64,000 nt of DNA from Oegoconia quadripuncta (taxonomy: Eukaryota > Arthropoda > Insecta > Lepidoptera > Autostichidae). The DNA lies in the NCBI GenBank assembly GCA_949316235.1, contig OX438748.1, positions 29,010,836 through 29,074,835 on the forward strand, read 5' to 3'. The notes under the pieces are model-generated. The model was not told the origin of the DNA, ran no database searches, and saw only the letters and a program-made list of their open reading frames with translations. The position numbers and the translations under genes are program-made. Shown here in pieces: positions 22,027 through 35,657 of this stretch (the first letter of the stretch is position 1; each line of letters begins with the position of its first letter).

Positions 22027-22331
22027 CTTTGTAAGTTCCAAGTCTAGTCTACGAGATGGAGAAAGATTTGTATAACGTTATTGTGGAGATAATAATATTT
22101 TCTAAATATAACTTCCGTCTATAAATTAGATTAATATAAATTAAATCAGTCATCAAGTTATCATAGATAGCAAGAATATTTTATGTAATGTAAATTTTAT
22201 GTAGCACTGAGAATTTTTACATTTCCAAACGGTTTTGGTATGTTTTGTTTATCTTTTGACCTACAGCTATCAATATCATAAACTCTGGTCTAAATACCTA
22301 TTCCGGTTACGCTCTTTTTAATGTAAATAAA
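22027..22331 (+). other. LRR gene 3' UTR with poly(A) signal
   Basis: AT-rich downstream sequence with an AATAAA at 22326-22331, about 300 nt after the stop. It is the first canonical polyadenylation hexamer on this strand after the gene. Confidence 0.5.
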
Positions 22332-22534
22332 CTTTAATTGCCTAAAATCACTATTATTATAACTCTGTTCTCCGAAGTGATTGATTACTTGATTAGGTAG
22401 AATAATGATGGCTGTCATTCTTAAAGAAGATGGGGCAAAAAGGCTTGACTTAATTTTATTCAATTTTGATATTTTACAGAGATATTTTGTTACACAAAAT
22501 TCAAATACATAAAAATCAAACTTAAAATAATGAA

Positions 22535-22670
22535 AAATGCGTACAAAGACGTACGTGATGCTCGAATACACAAAGTTAATTTCACCTATTTTGATAATGT
22601 CAAAAAATTTAGTTAAAATAGTGCCAAATAGTGCCTAAATAAAAAAATTGTGCCACTACAGTTTAAGAAT
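22535..22670. repeat. Half copy of the fold-back element
   Basis: Contains ACGTACGTGATGCT, TATTTTGATAATGTCAAAAA and AATAGTGCCAAATAGTGCC, matching one arm of the fold-back element at 23634-23903. Only one arm is present. Confidence 0.55.
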
Positions 22671-22878
22671 TATTCAATATTTTAAGTGAGCATTCTGTCG
22701 TCACGTGTTTTACCTATGATTATTATAACTTTTTTATTTAAAGATTTATTTGAAATTACAGTCATAATTACAAATTTAAAATATACCTTATACATTTAGA
22801 AGCCCAAATTATATGGCAAAGAACTGTATGTACGAGTAAATAATGCCACCGAAATATACAAAATCCAAATCGGACAAT

Positions 22879-23415
22879 CGGAAAATATGGTAAAAAATTA
22901 GCTTAGCTAGACATAATTCAGAACCGACTTATATAATTGCTATCATATAGAGGTATATTAGAGACGTAAATTTGAATAATTAAGCCCAAAAAAAACGAGC
23001 GCGTAGTCTAGATGTTTTTAGAAAACCCTATTTTTAATTTGTATCTTAACAACAATTAATACGAACTGATATTCAATTAGGTAGACTTTTGTTAAACACA
23101 GTTAACTTATTGATGGATAAAAAACTAAGCATGTTATAGTTAGACATGCATGTGTTTTAGCTGAAAATGTCGTCGAGCTGCATTGCTTAAGAAATAACCT
23201 AAATGTTTTGAATTTAAAGAAATACCCATCAAAAGAGCATTTTTTTAAAAGAAACACAAATTTCGACTTTATCTTATTTAGTTACTTACTTAGTACTTGC
23301 GTTTCTTACAAATGCTTAAATTTTAGCAATTATTACTACATTTGCAACACTTTATTAAATGTTTCAAGAAAATCGCGGTTATTCGTTTTTCCGAGGTCAA
23401 AGCGTATTTGCCCTG
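22879..23415 (-). mobile_element. TIR element H, inverted copy
   Basis: Reverse-oriented relative of 19113-19681. The 23411-23415 end is well kept (CGTATTTGCCCTG on the plus strand); the other end has drifted (CGGAAAATATGGT). About 540 bp, with small deletions. Confidence 0.6.
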
Positions 23416-23633
23416 GACTATTAAATAACTTAGTAGTTGTATTTGGGAGTTGTGTTTAGGAACTTGTATATTTCGGTAGCACAATTTATGCACAGTTTTA
23501 GGGGATATAAATTATAATGATAGCTAAAGCAGTCCCTGCGTATGAGAAGTGAGGACTCCAGTAGCACGTAATGCTGAAATGCTTACTTAAAATATTGAAT
23601 GACTCTTAAATTAAACGTTAATTTTAAATCTTA

Positions 23634-23903
23634 AACGTGCATTATACACGTGCGTGATGCTATACACAAAGTGTAATTCAGCTATTTTGATAATGTCAAA
23701 AAATTTTGCTGAAATAGTGCCAAATTGTGTCCAATAGTGACACAATTTGGCACTAAAGGAAATTTTTGCACACAATTTTTGTCCAAAATTTGGCACTGGT
23801 CTTTGGACACAATTTGGCACTATTTTAGCAAAATTTTTTGACATTATCAAAATAGCTGAATAACACTTTGTGTATAGCATCACGTACGTGTATAATGCAC
23901 GTT
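23634..23903. mobile_element. Large fold-back (palindromic) element
   Basis: Two arms of about 100 nt form a near-perfect inverted repeat (outer ends AACGTGCATTATACACG and CGTGTATAATGCACGTT). The centre holds further inverted copies of GACACAATTTGGCAC. No coding potential. The minus-strand frame across it is a by-product of the palindrome. Confidence 0.75.
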
Positions 23904-24173
23904 AAAATTCATTGAGGAACTATTGTATAAACTTTGCCTTATCTCTTTTCGAATAATATTGAATTGGCGTACTAATAAAGTTATATTAGTGTACAAAATG
24001 ACTGAATGAGATTAGGTATTCACTGTTCTTTTGGTTTTCTATAAAATTACTAAAACTTTATCTTCTGTGAAGATTTTATATTTTTATACTAATAGATTAA
24101 CAGGAGGCTCTAATTTGATGATGTTTTGTTGATATTAAGTTGAAGTCATGGAAACTTGTTTATTGTTATTAAT

Positions 24174-24267
24174 ACAGGATGTGAGATTAAGTAAGAAAAT
24201 GGAAGAAATTTAAATATTTGTTTTTTAAAAAAAAACAAAAAAGATTAGAAAAATTCTCGCACCCTGT
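24174..24267. mobile_element. Very short MITE
   Basis: 94-bp element with inverted ends ACAGGATGTGAGA and TTCTCGCACCCTGT around an A/T-rich core. No target duplication is obvious. Confidence 0.45.
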
Positions 24268-25664
24268 AAATATCGTTTAAATTCTATAGCAAGTGTTGGA
24301 TGTTTAGGAGTTATTTAAGCTTTATTATTTTAAATTTTAATCCGCCATTTTGTGAATGTTTCTACAAGAACTTTGGTTCTGCTTTAATTAGTTTAAACAA
24401 CTTATGTAAATAATAATTTATGAGTCGCCATTAAATAAAATTTAACAATTTCGTCTTTTATTGTCTTTCATATAAACCTATACCCAGATACAATATTATA
24501 TTGATACAATGTTTATTTACGGTAGATTAATGGCTGGCACAGGGTAATTTGTATAAATTGTTCGTTCACAAACGGCATAGTCAGTTTGCAAACGCTCATT
24601 GCTTAGTACAACGTCGAAGGGAGCTTAGAAAATCCCCCAACATTATCTAAACTCTGAGAAACCTATGATGATTCAAATGTCTTTTACTAAATACTGCGAG
24701 AAATAATTAAATCTCATAATTCTCATCAGTCTTAAACATCCCCACTGCTGGGGCACAGCTTCCTGTCTCTGGGAGAAGGTATGGCCCGTAATCCATCAAG
24801 CGGGCCCAGTGTGTATTGAAAAAAGAAAAGAAAAAGTATTTATTCACTGTCTTAAGCTATCATTTCCATAGTGCTTACCAAAATATTGTAGGCTTCAGCC
24901 AAACCTCGTGTAGGAGAGGTAGACCGAACCATAATATGTTAAAGAGAATTTTGGAGTTTGTTAAAATACCAAACGCATCAAAATTTATAGAATTTAAATA
25001 ATATAAACCTACGCAATAGCGAGGAGTTCCACATGCATTATTGAAATGTTAGCGTCTAATCTAAATTTTATATAATATGAGCCTGCTTGAGGGTCAAACT
25101 TGGATGCTCTTGACCCACTGGTATCTTTAGAACTATCAGTATATATTTGATAAAAACCAGGATTCGCCATCTAAATATTGACTATTACTATAATGTCTTC
25201 TATCTTGTAGATTATAGTGTTTATTACATCTGTAACATGAATATTATTGACCCAACAACCAAATGAATAATTAAATTCTCCAACTCCGAATGAAATCAGT
25301 CGAGTAAAAGTTTCATTTAATGAGCGAAAATGCTTGCTGCCTCAATGACTTCGTAATAAGCCGTTCGATGAAAAGTATTAATTTTAATAACAGTAGAAAT
25401 GGTCCGAGCGATTCGAGAATCTTTTCCTAGTATTCAGAATGAGGCGTCCATTAGTAAATAGTAGTCATAGAGATGGATCAATCCAAATTCAAATAATGTG
25501 ATATAATAATGGAATTTAATGTGTACTTCTTGGAATGTATTGATTCGAAATTCCCCTCCCGCCGCGTAGTCCGACAACGTTGTCCGACATGTAGGACAAC
25601 GAGAAATTGTAATTCCTTGCTGTCCGACATTCGAGTCAATATTAAGTAGGTCGTAAGTCGTAGT
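24268..25664. other. Spacer with one repeat fragment
   Basis: At 24735-24810 there is a minus-strand body fragment of the 5S-type repeat (CCCACTGCTGGGGCACAGC, then AAGCGGGCCCAGTG). The perfect palindrome GACAACGTTGTC lies near 25572. No gene is seen in the rest. Confidence 0.4.
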
Positions 25665-25745
25665 GAGAACTCGTGGCGCAGTCGCATTCGCTATTCGATT
25701 CCGATTAACGAAGTTAAGCAATGTCTCACAAAAACCTCACTATAT
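25665..25745 (+). repeat. 5S-like SINE head, truncated
   Basis: GTGGCGCAGTCGCATTCGCT followed by a CGATT-like stretch and GAAGTTAAGCAA, the 5' half of the head seen at 8500 and 38719. GAAGTTAAGCAA corresponds to a conserved internal 5S rRNA segment. Confidence 0.5.
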
Positions 25746-26793
25746 TTCCTGGTGACTTCAAATTAGCTTTCCAATTAATTTTCTGGCTTCTAATTGGGGA
25801 GGTATTGGCAACATTTCAAAGGATTTTTGAGAAAACGATTTTATGTAGATTTTATGGTATCTTACAAATCAAATCTTGTGAATTTCTTTCTTTGTGATAT
25901 TTAAAATATAAATAATTCATTTATACCGTTAGGCCTTTACTTGGCGTATACTTATTTATATATTATATTGGGTATCTTTCTCAGTTTCAATTATTATTAT
26001 CGTTCAGCCGGTAGATGCGCACATATTACTACACATATTAATACAATACTCCCGATTAACTGGTTCTGAAAAGTGTCGTTTGCCATATTTTATCAAGTTT
26101 TTAAAAGCAGAATGGGCTGGGAGGTTCCGATGGGACAGGTCCAGGAGGTCGTTAAGAGCCAGAGTTGCTTGGCCGTTTCTCCAATTCTGTTGAAATGGTG
26201 AATCCATTGCCCGGAGTGAACTGCAAGGAATTAGGCTCCGACTAATTCCTACCAATGATGCTGCTGCCTATCACTGAACTTTATCATCCTGCTGCGATCA
26301 TGGCAAATCCTCCTTTGAGAAATCGATCAAGTCGCTCTATGGAAGAGACTTATGTCCAGTATTAAAGCTAAGTAAACCAAATGTGAAATGCGACTTAACA
26401 TTTTGTAGGATGTTGATGTGAATTTTCATCGCAATTCTTACCTTTGGAGGTATGACATATCATGAGTGCAGTACATGCGCGCGGGTCGAAGACGTCACGG
26501 TCTCTTAGCTACACCTGATGGACTGCGAACTGAACACATCAGAAACTCACCCTCCGTTAGATCTACGACATCATTACCAATTTTACAAAAGAGATCCAAT
26601 GTTGCTGTTTGTGAATGTTGTTAATCTTTGCTTTATTTGTCAAATAATTTAGATGTGTTTTAGTTTAAAATTGTAAACTTATAAATTGTAAATCCTAAAT
26701 AAATTAATCATTTCGTGTGAGTATACCAGTAAATCTGTAACAGAATAAGTATAACCACAGTGACAAATATCAATCACGAACTGCGTTTACGCA
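25746..26793. other. Spacer and upstream region of the lysozyme-like gene
   Basis: No repeat is recognised. I looked for GGGRNNYYCC-type kappaB and for GATA sites in the last 400 bp before the TATA box and saw no convincing one. Confidence 0.4.
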
Positions 26794-26824
26794 TATAAAT
26801 ATTAGAAATCACAATTCATTCAGT
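26794..26824 (+). promoter_or_regulatory. TATA box and initiator of the lysozyme-like gene
   Basis: TATAAAT at 26794-26800 and TCAGT at 26820-26824, the arthropod initiator consensus. With the A of TCAGT as +1 the TATA box starts at -28, the usual spacing. This leaves a 5' UTR of only about 18 nt before the ATG at 26840. Confidence 0.7.
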
Positions 26825-26839
26825 CTAACCGTTGCCGTT

Positions 26840-26975
26840 ATGGAGTTCGGACGTGTCGTTCATTGTGTTATTTTGGCTTTATCACTAACGATAATAGAGT
26901 CAAAAGTTTACGACCGTTGTCATTTGGCGCGGGAACTGGAAAAACTCCACTTTTCAAGGACCTTTATCAGCAATT
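26840..26975 (+). CDS. Lysozyme-like exon 1
   Basis: ATG, signal peptide with the hydrophobic core VILALSLTII, then KVYDRCHLARELEKLHF and FISN. Donor GTGAGT after the first base of the Trp codon. The split inside Asn-Trp is the classic first intron position of c-type lysozyme genes. Confidence 0.9.
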
Positions 26976-29900
26976 GTGAGTGCGTTTTTCTTTTATTTTG
27001 GTTACTGACGGACTAAAATCTCACCTGATTACCATGACGAAGGTAACTGGATGTTTTGTATTTTCCTTTGGCCAGACAAAGAAATGGGTCCAATAGCGAA
27101 TACAGGTCTCATAATGAGTATAGATTTTACGGGCTTCATGAGCTTGGGCACAGCATCGTCTCACTAGAGAGGGCGTGGGCCAAAATCCACCACTGGGGCC
27201 AGTCTAGTGGCCACCTGACAGTCAATGTTTTCAAGTCGATCCTGTGAACTTGCCTGCCTAAAAATGCCACCAATTGGTGTTTATTCTTAATAATTGACCA
27301 GATTGGGTATGCGACTGCCATTCCTTCTGTAATCAAGATGGCCTTGTCGAAGGAATGTCGATGGTCGCCGTGGCTGCCAACGGCCAGCCACTGGAAGCAC
27401 GCTTGAATATTTCATCAGGACAACGAATTTAGTCCTTAAGCCATTTAATGTATGGGAAAAAATCCAAGTATATTTATTGTACACGGAGTAACAAGAAAAA
27501 GGTAAAAATAAACATGAACACTGAAACAGATCCGAATACCCCTCTACTCTCCATAACTATGAAATGTGTTTGAGGTCCGAACCGTGATGGGGGTGCCTAA
27601 AAGACAGGCAGCATTACCCTGTTAAATGGCAAAGGTAATTCGCTGCCCGATAGCTGTCAGCGCTTTCGTCACCTGTCATCTTTAAAAAATCGTCAACTGT
27701 CAACTCAAACTCGAAGTCAATCTTGCCTCTTCAAACACCAGTATTTGTCAGAATTACTACAAAGTAGTTAGTTGCCATTAGTTAAAAAAGTTAGGTGAGA
27801 TCGATTTGCTAATATAGGCCTAAGATTAACATTCATTTGTTTGCTGTTGTGAATGATATTAAATTGTAGGTGATTAGTAATACACACACACATATACCTA
27901 CGTCTCGGTTATGCATTGTATTGTATCATGTAGTCTATTGTGTTGGCTGTCAATAGATTTAATGTGCCATGTGTATTTTTTACGAAGTTTCCTGTTACTA
28001 ATCAGAGTGCCAGATGTTTCATGGGTTTTTACATTCAACGGTAAGGAAATAATATACTTGGAAATTTTCAAAAGCTATTTTTAAGCGTGGTGAGTAGCAC
28101 GTCACCTCAACAACACCTGATTAAGATGACGCTACAGGTGGAGGAGCGCTCACTAAAACCCTCAACTTATTTTGATAGCCGATCGACGGTCTGCTGCTCT
28201 CCACTGATGTATGCTCTTACGCTGTTTTACGACATCCACGGGGAAGAGATGTGTTGGTCTACTCTGCGGGATGGTTCCCGGAAGAAAAACAGCTTGTATA
28301 ATTGGTTGATACTATTAAATTATTATACATATATATATTATTTCGGACACTTACACCAATAATCTAGTTCCAAACTAAGCAAAGCTTGTACTATGGATAC
28401 TTGATAACGGATAAACATACATAAATATTTATATAAAAATCCATGACTCCGGGATAAATGTTCGTACCTATTCATCACAAAAACCTTTACCCGTCACGGG
28501 ATCCGAACCCGCAACCGTTGGTTTCGCTGACAAGATCACTATCCACTACACCAACCGGTCGTCGATTGTTTTGTTCATAGTTTCTTGGGGTCTTCCTTTT
28601 ATAAACACGCTTTTCGTTATTATTAGCTCCACTTCCTTTGGAAGTCAATTTTAACCTATTTGTAATTGTCGTATAGAAATGAAACTTAGTACGTATATAT
28701 AGTTTGGATGACAATATTATAATTTGGTATCTTAGGGTAGATCTGATAATGGACCCAGGAGGTGGTTGGTGGAACTCTTCTTTGTCTACTGGTAAACCCC
28801 TTGAACTGATAATAAAATATAATTCGATTTGACGAGTCCAATATATTGCACTTGGTGTCAACTGTCTGATGATGGAGCCAGGAGGGAGGGAGTTTTTTGT
28901 TTTTTTTTATTACCTATTTGTATATAAGTAATAAAAAAATCTCACTAAGACACCAGTCGCGGCGCAACCAGTCGCACTACCAACAAAATATAACGAATGA
29001 GTTTTTTTTTTATATTAGAGAGAAGTGGTCATTACTTCATCGACAAGAGCATAGCTCTTAAATTGAAGAATGTATATTACTCATGTTACAATTATAGTCT
29101 ATATAGGTTAGGATCCAAAATAAATCTGTATACACTAATCTATCTGTTTGATGTAGGTGTCATGTTTACATCGAATATGTTGGTGAAGATCGAAAGTCAT
29201 GCATATTAAAGGCCGTCCCCATTACACCTGCCTGACGACCGTATCGGCTTATAAAAACTTTTCGGCGAAACCTTTCCCAGTTGGATGAAAAAGTTGGTAA
29301 TTCGATGCTTCACATTAAACGCTCAAGTTCATACCAATATAGCATTTATTTCATCGAGTTACGGGCTAGATCATCATGTATTGAATATGGGAGGGTGTTA
29401 ACTTTATATACATTGCTATATGTAAATAGACAGTTGCCGTTTTTGATTTCCGAGACTGAAAAGGTAAAACGGAACCCTTTGGCCCATATCTCAGTGGAAC
29501 TCCATGGCGGCACCACCGGTCTTGAACTTCCTTACGATTAACACCAAAAATTTCACAATTTCAAAATTAACAGCTCCAGCTGTACATCATCAGGGTCAGT
29601 ACGGGTCCACCTTCGGCCTCATCTTCACTTAACATCAGGTGTGATTGAGGTCAAGTACTAATCCGTTGTGCATAAAAAAAAAACATCATCAGCCCGTAAA
29701 CATCCCACTGCAGAGATATAGGACTTCCCTCGTATAATTTCCAGCTGTACGTAAATGCATAATGTGTTGTATTTGTTTGTTGCTCAATCACGGCAAAACG
29801 GATGAACGGATTTGGATAAAATTTGGTATATAGGTAGACCATACCCTGGATTAAAACATAGGATACTTTTTATCCCGATAATGTGAACAGTTCCCGAGGG

Positions 29901-32900
29901 ATAAACAATTTTCCGCGATAAAGCTATTTAACGCAGGCGAAGCCGCGGGCGGAAAGTTAGTTACTTATAACTAACTTTAGGGCCAACTTACTTAATTTTT
30001 CGGGATACATGTTCGTTTACGGCACTCTGCCTGAACCACATATAGGACTAGCCCACTCTAGTAATTTTCCTCCTACCTTTCAGTCCTCGAATTCAAATTA
30101 ATTCAAATTTATTCAATGGTTTCTTCAGGGGTGTGCCTGATAGAGAAAGTAAGTGAGAAAAACACCTCGGCGCTAGAAGTTAAATCGTCGAGAAAGAAAT
30201 ATTACGGACTATTTCAGGTGAGACGTATTTTAATTTTTTTATTTTAATTTTTTTCCGCTTCGGATTCGAATTGATGTTCGAATCACGCGTTTATATGAAG
30301 AATACAGACATGTGTTCACGAGTTATGGATGTTTTTCATTTAGCTTTAAATGTATTTATTTACTAAAATCTATTTGTGTAGTTTATTAACCATCTGGTAT
30401 TATGGATACCAGGCCTAGATGCTTACTGTGGACCTAGATGGCGCTGTGTGTATATGCAAAGATATTTATTTATTATTCCAAATATATTACGTCAAGTAAT
30501 TTGTAATATTATGTATATCTAATGACTTATTTATAATTAGCTTTTAGATTGCTGGAGTGCAGGGCAGAGTGATTTTTTGATTTATTCTGTATTTAAAAAG
30601 ATATCTTAATTTATCCAACGAGGGCGACACTGGACGGATTTGCTTGACGGAAACATCCCACTGCAGGGATATACCTAGGCGTTCCCTCGTATAATGAGGG
30701 AGGGGGCCATTGTCCACCAAGCTGGCCCATTGCGGAATGAGGACTATATTAGGAGCCCATACTGTCCCACTGCTGGGCAAAGGCCTCCCTCCTTCCTCAC
30801 CACGGCTCTCTATTGCAGGCCTCCTCCGACCAGTTAGTTAGGACTACACATGCCTTAGAATTTTTATTTCTCCGGCATAAATGATTTTCCTTCACCGTTT
30901 AAAAGCAGTCGAATAAATGCATTAATACTGGACGGAATAAACTCGCTCAATGATTTTTCTTTCTTTCAAGATATAATCGCGGTATTCGTCCCCATCTCCG
31001 CACTCACACACCATCATCTTCATGCAGTATTATATCAACTAATCGCTAAGGATCCATTTAACAGTATTCCAGCCGTGACTTTTATTATTTGGCAAAATAA
31101 AATAGTCAATTTAAAGTTTGTCCTATAGCAAAAGTGATACCTTTTTAATTTGACCACCATAAACCACGGTAAAATTTTCTCAAGTAATATCAGACTTGCA
31201 AGATGGTGATATAGGTGTAGATATTGGGTTATCAGTGTGAAGATGTGACGTCATTGTGTATATATAAATGTGTATCTAATGTGTTGATTAAAATTTAACT
31301 AATGATAATGTCTGAATTAATTACAGATAGGAAGTGAGTGGTGTAAAGAAGGTCGGAAAGGTGGCAAATGTGACATTAAATGTGAAGGTGAGTAATTTTA
31401 CGTGATTGTAAAGCGGTCTACCTTTATAATGCTGCCCGTCCACGACAGTTTTTTTGTAGCACCGATAATGTTTGGTGTGGCGGTTACCAACTCTGGCCAC
31501 TATACTGAAAAGTTGCGGGTTCGAATCCCGCTAGGGGCATAAAGTTTGTGTGATGAATACGGACATTTGTACCCGAGTTATGGATGTTTTCATTTATAAT
31601 AAGTATTTATGTAGTATTTCAACCATTTGGTATCCATAACGCACAGTTGCTTACTGTGGAACTATGTAGATGGCGCTGTGTGTATGTCTAAGATATTTTT
31701 TTTTGTTATTTTATAATCGGGCCGATTTTTTCGTCAATATTTTTATCACTGATATTGTGACCGACGTTTTGTAGGACATGAGCATTGAAATATTGCAATG
31801 AGTACGTTCCATTTTTCTCGTACAAAAAATCGGTCACCGATTGTCGGTTGTGGGCGGGCAGCCTTATGTTTATATTGAAGTTATGTTTATATGTATGTAA
31901 GTTGTCCGTTTCAAAATTACTTAAGTATTTTTCAAACAATTGCTCGTATATGAGCGAGCTGAAATTTGGCGTATTTATCCCTCCGGTTGGGTTGGAACAA
32001 TGGAGACTATGGAATAGACAATAAAGAGTTTACTAATCATTTGCGAGAGATCCACTGATATTGGAACAAAGCTTTTAGAAATTTTCTTATTTAGATCCTG
32101 TAGACATCTAACCAAAATTATAAATGCGAAAGTTTGGATGTTTGTTTGTTTGTTACTCAATCACGGCGAAACAGCTGAACGGATTTGGTATGTAGGTAGA
32201 ATATACCCTGGATAAAGACAGACTGTTTATTCCGATGGAGTGAGTAGTTCCCGCGGGATAAACAAATTAAACATATCCGCGGTGAACTTTTCTTTAAATA
32301 CATTTATAATTACCATAAAAGGGAAACTATGTATGTGAAGTTATTACAACTTTTCTGACACATCATATCACCAGGCGCTGGACGTCCACTACTGAATAGG
32401 GAAAATGGAGTGGGTGGAAAATTTCTGACTATTACACGATAAGCAAGGATGGACATGAACCGCTCGGAGAATACCCCGTCTAATTATAATATATTTTCTT
32501 TTGGTCAATTTCAAAGTTTCTCGCCCGTTCATTTGTGGGCAGTCAAGTGAAGGATGGTGATTGTATGATGAAGATTTGTGATGTTATTATGGGCGTAGCC
32601 AGCCATAGGCTCAGAGTCGGGCAGCAGTCTAAAATAATATATAACTAGCATACTATATCCGCGGTCTTACCTTTATTAAAAAAAAAATGTATTTATACAT
32701 AAATACATTTTTTTGTAAATAAATACTGTGGATACTACAGTATCCACAACACAAGCCTAATAGTGGCTTACTGTGGATGGCGCTGTGTGTATGTCTAATG
32801 ATATTTATTTATATTTATTTAAATATTTTAAATTTAAGATTTGCTGAATGAGGACATCAGGGATGATGCAGTGTGCGCAACCAAAATATTTGAGCAGGAA

Positions 32901-35617
32901 GGGTTCAAATACTGGCCGAAATGGGAGGCTAGGTGCAAGGGTCACACGCTACCTGACATTGAAAAGTAAGTGTTAAGTTTGTATAGCAAATTACTGGTCT
33001 AGCGAGATTTTATGGCATTGTATGGTATTAATGTTTTCTCGCTCGACCAATGTAGTTGATTTGGAATTATATGTCAAAAGCAAACACCCTAAAATAGTGA
33101 GTATAAACATCTTATTTATTACGTAAATCAAACAATTTCATTGATTGAAGGACAAAGATATAGTATTCCTCAGATATAGTAGACCTCAGTATTATAGTAA
33201 TTGATAATGTATATACTTGTTGATACTTCGTACTATATATATGTATATTGGATAGGTTATGTGGTGTATTTATTTATAGATATATTATTTTATTTTTTAA
33301 TAAAATTATTTTCAATTGTTGTGTACACTATTTTCTGCCCAATCTAATAAACACGATGTATCTCTAAGGTTTGCTGGTAGCAAAACTCTATCGGAGTTAA
33401 GCTCGCCTTTGTACATTTTATAAACAATGCATATTTCTGTAACAATTTAGTGTACAATAAAGATATTAAGATAAGATAAGATATTAAGAATTAGGGCACA
33501 GTTTAATAAAGAGTTGAGTGGTCGCCATGGAAACCCTTCACTCTGTGGTCTGAGGCAACAAACCTTTCGACAGATGTGTACCGTGACAGGGGTGAGCCCA
33601 TCGCCATAGTGTAAATCTATATATGTTTTTTACACCTAAAAAACTATGGAACTTTCCTCCGAAAGTTCCATAGTATTCTTTTACGACATCACGGGAAGAG
33701 GCAGGTTGGTTCTATTCTTTTTGAGTGCAGAAACCAGACAACACGTGCATAAAAATTATTAAATAATATAAAGACAATTGTGGTGACATGTGCCTCTAGT
33801 CCATCTCATAAAAAAGATTACGTTTGAAATAAGCGTAATAATCGTTTATTTGAACCATTTAATGACACACACACATGCATGCGTGAATGTGTAAATAACA
33901 AACGAACACAGTGAAATTGGGAGATAAAAATATACGGTTCTTAACCGCCTCCGTGGCTCAATGTAAACTACATTGGGTTTACGTTTCGGAGGTCGCGGGT
34001 TCGATCGGGGTACATATTTAGTACTTGGTTTAGTTATATTAAATGCCCGCCTGGCTAGCTACCACCATCTTATCTATATCTGCTGCCAAACAGCAATGTT
34101 GATAGCATTGTTGTGTTCCGGTTGTCAGAGATAAGATAGCCAGTCGCCCAAATAAGATGGGGTTTCCGGGTCAGTACGCTTCCACCTTCGACCTCATCTT
34201 CACTTAACTTCAGGTGTGATTGAGGTCAAGTACGAACCCGTCGTGCTAAAAATAAAAACAAGGAATTCCTTAAATGCTAAATTAATGTATTGCCTTTTTT
34301 AGAATAAAGCGTTTACAAATAAACTGCTATCAAGTGTTTATAAAAAACCACCATTAAACGGAAACTATGTGCCCACTATTATAAAATTTCTGACTATCTA
34401 GATGCGTGGACATGAACCTTTCGGCGATATCCAGTATATACCTAGTATTTTTTTATGATTGTCTGGATTTGCATTTGACCACAATTTCACCTGATAGAAA
34501 GTGACGATGTGGTCGAAGATGAAGCACGCGATCCCAGTAAATGCCTATTCACTCTACTCTTGAAGATCCCAAGGTTGTAGGATTCAGGAAAAACTGACAT
34601 ACATACCGCCCCTAGCTTCATGCCAAAAGAGTTATTATCCATAGGAAAAGTCATAACTTGTTAATTATCCCCTCCTAAATGCCCCCCCTTCCGCCTCCAT
34701 TTAAATAGATTTTGTCCACAATAAGGGTCTTTCATAATTGGTCGAAGTTTGACTTAAAACTTTTATGGGGTTAATGTTGAAATTCGAATCATTAAGTTAA
34801 TGACGTCCTATTTGGTTAACCGCCTTTGTGGGATTTGGCGCTGGTTTAAAATTATTTGATTGTATTTTCCAGTAACATGCGATAACTTACTATATTTATA
34901 CTAGTTGTTGCCAGCGACTTCGTCCACGTATGTTACTGGTAGCCTACTGTCGAAATTGGAACATCGCTAGCCTTCTGCACCCTGTCTCCAAGCTGCGACC
35001 TGGAACATGTACTATCTAAGACGTGAACTTATATTCCAGGGCTTGTTTTTCTTAAAATAATATAGTTTATTGCCATAGTGTTGATTATGAAGTTGATATA
35101 AACGTATGCAGTATAGAAACCGACAGTGTACTGTGTACTGCAGGGGCTTTCCCTCGTATACTGAAGGAGTATGGGCTATAGTCCACCATGCTGGCCCAAT
35201 GCGAGTTGGAGACTTCACGTACCTTAGAATTTTTATTTCTCAGGCATGAAGGTATCCTCACGATGTTATCCTTCACCGTTTAATACCGATAGACATACAA
35301 GAGCACAATACTGTAACCTATTGTATAGACCTCCTTGCCGCAAATACGTTTATGAAAATAATGTTTATAACATGTGTATAATATTATATAACAATCTGCC
35401 TGACGAAATAAAATTGGTTAATGACAAAATGTTTAAAATTCGATTGTTACAATGGCTTTAGGCAAAGTGTTTCTATGATATTAAGGAATATTTAAATTAT
35501 CAGAATGCTATGTAAAGTGTCACAAATCATATTTTGCACATCTGCATGCAGATTGAATACATGATTCCTAAATTTCTTACCAGACCTTGTAAACTGTACT
35601 CTGGCAATTAAATAATT

Positions 35618-35657
<40 letters not shown>

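Noticed and set aside
23611..23883. 90-codon minus-strand frame
   Set aside because: By-product of the fold-back palindrome; its two halves are reverse complements of each other.
26004..26255. 83-codon minus-strand frame upstream of the lysozyme-like gene
   Set aside because: Looks protein-like in its middle but has no recognised family, start context or splice sites, so it was not called.
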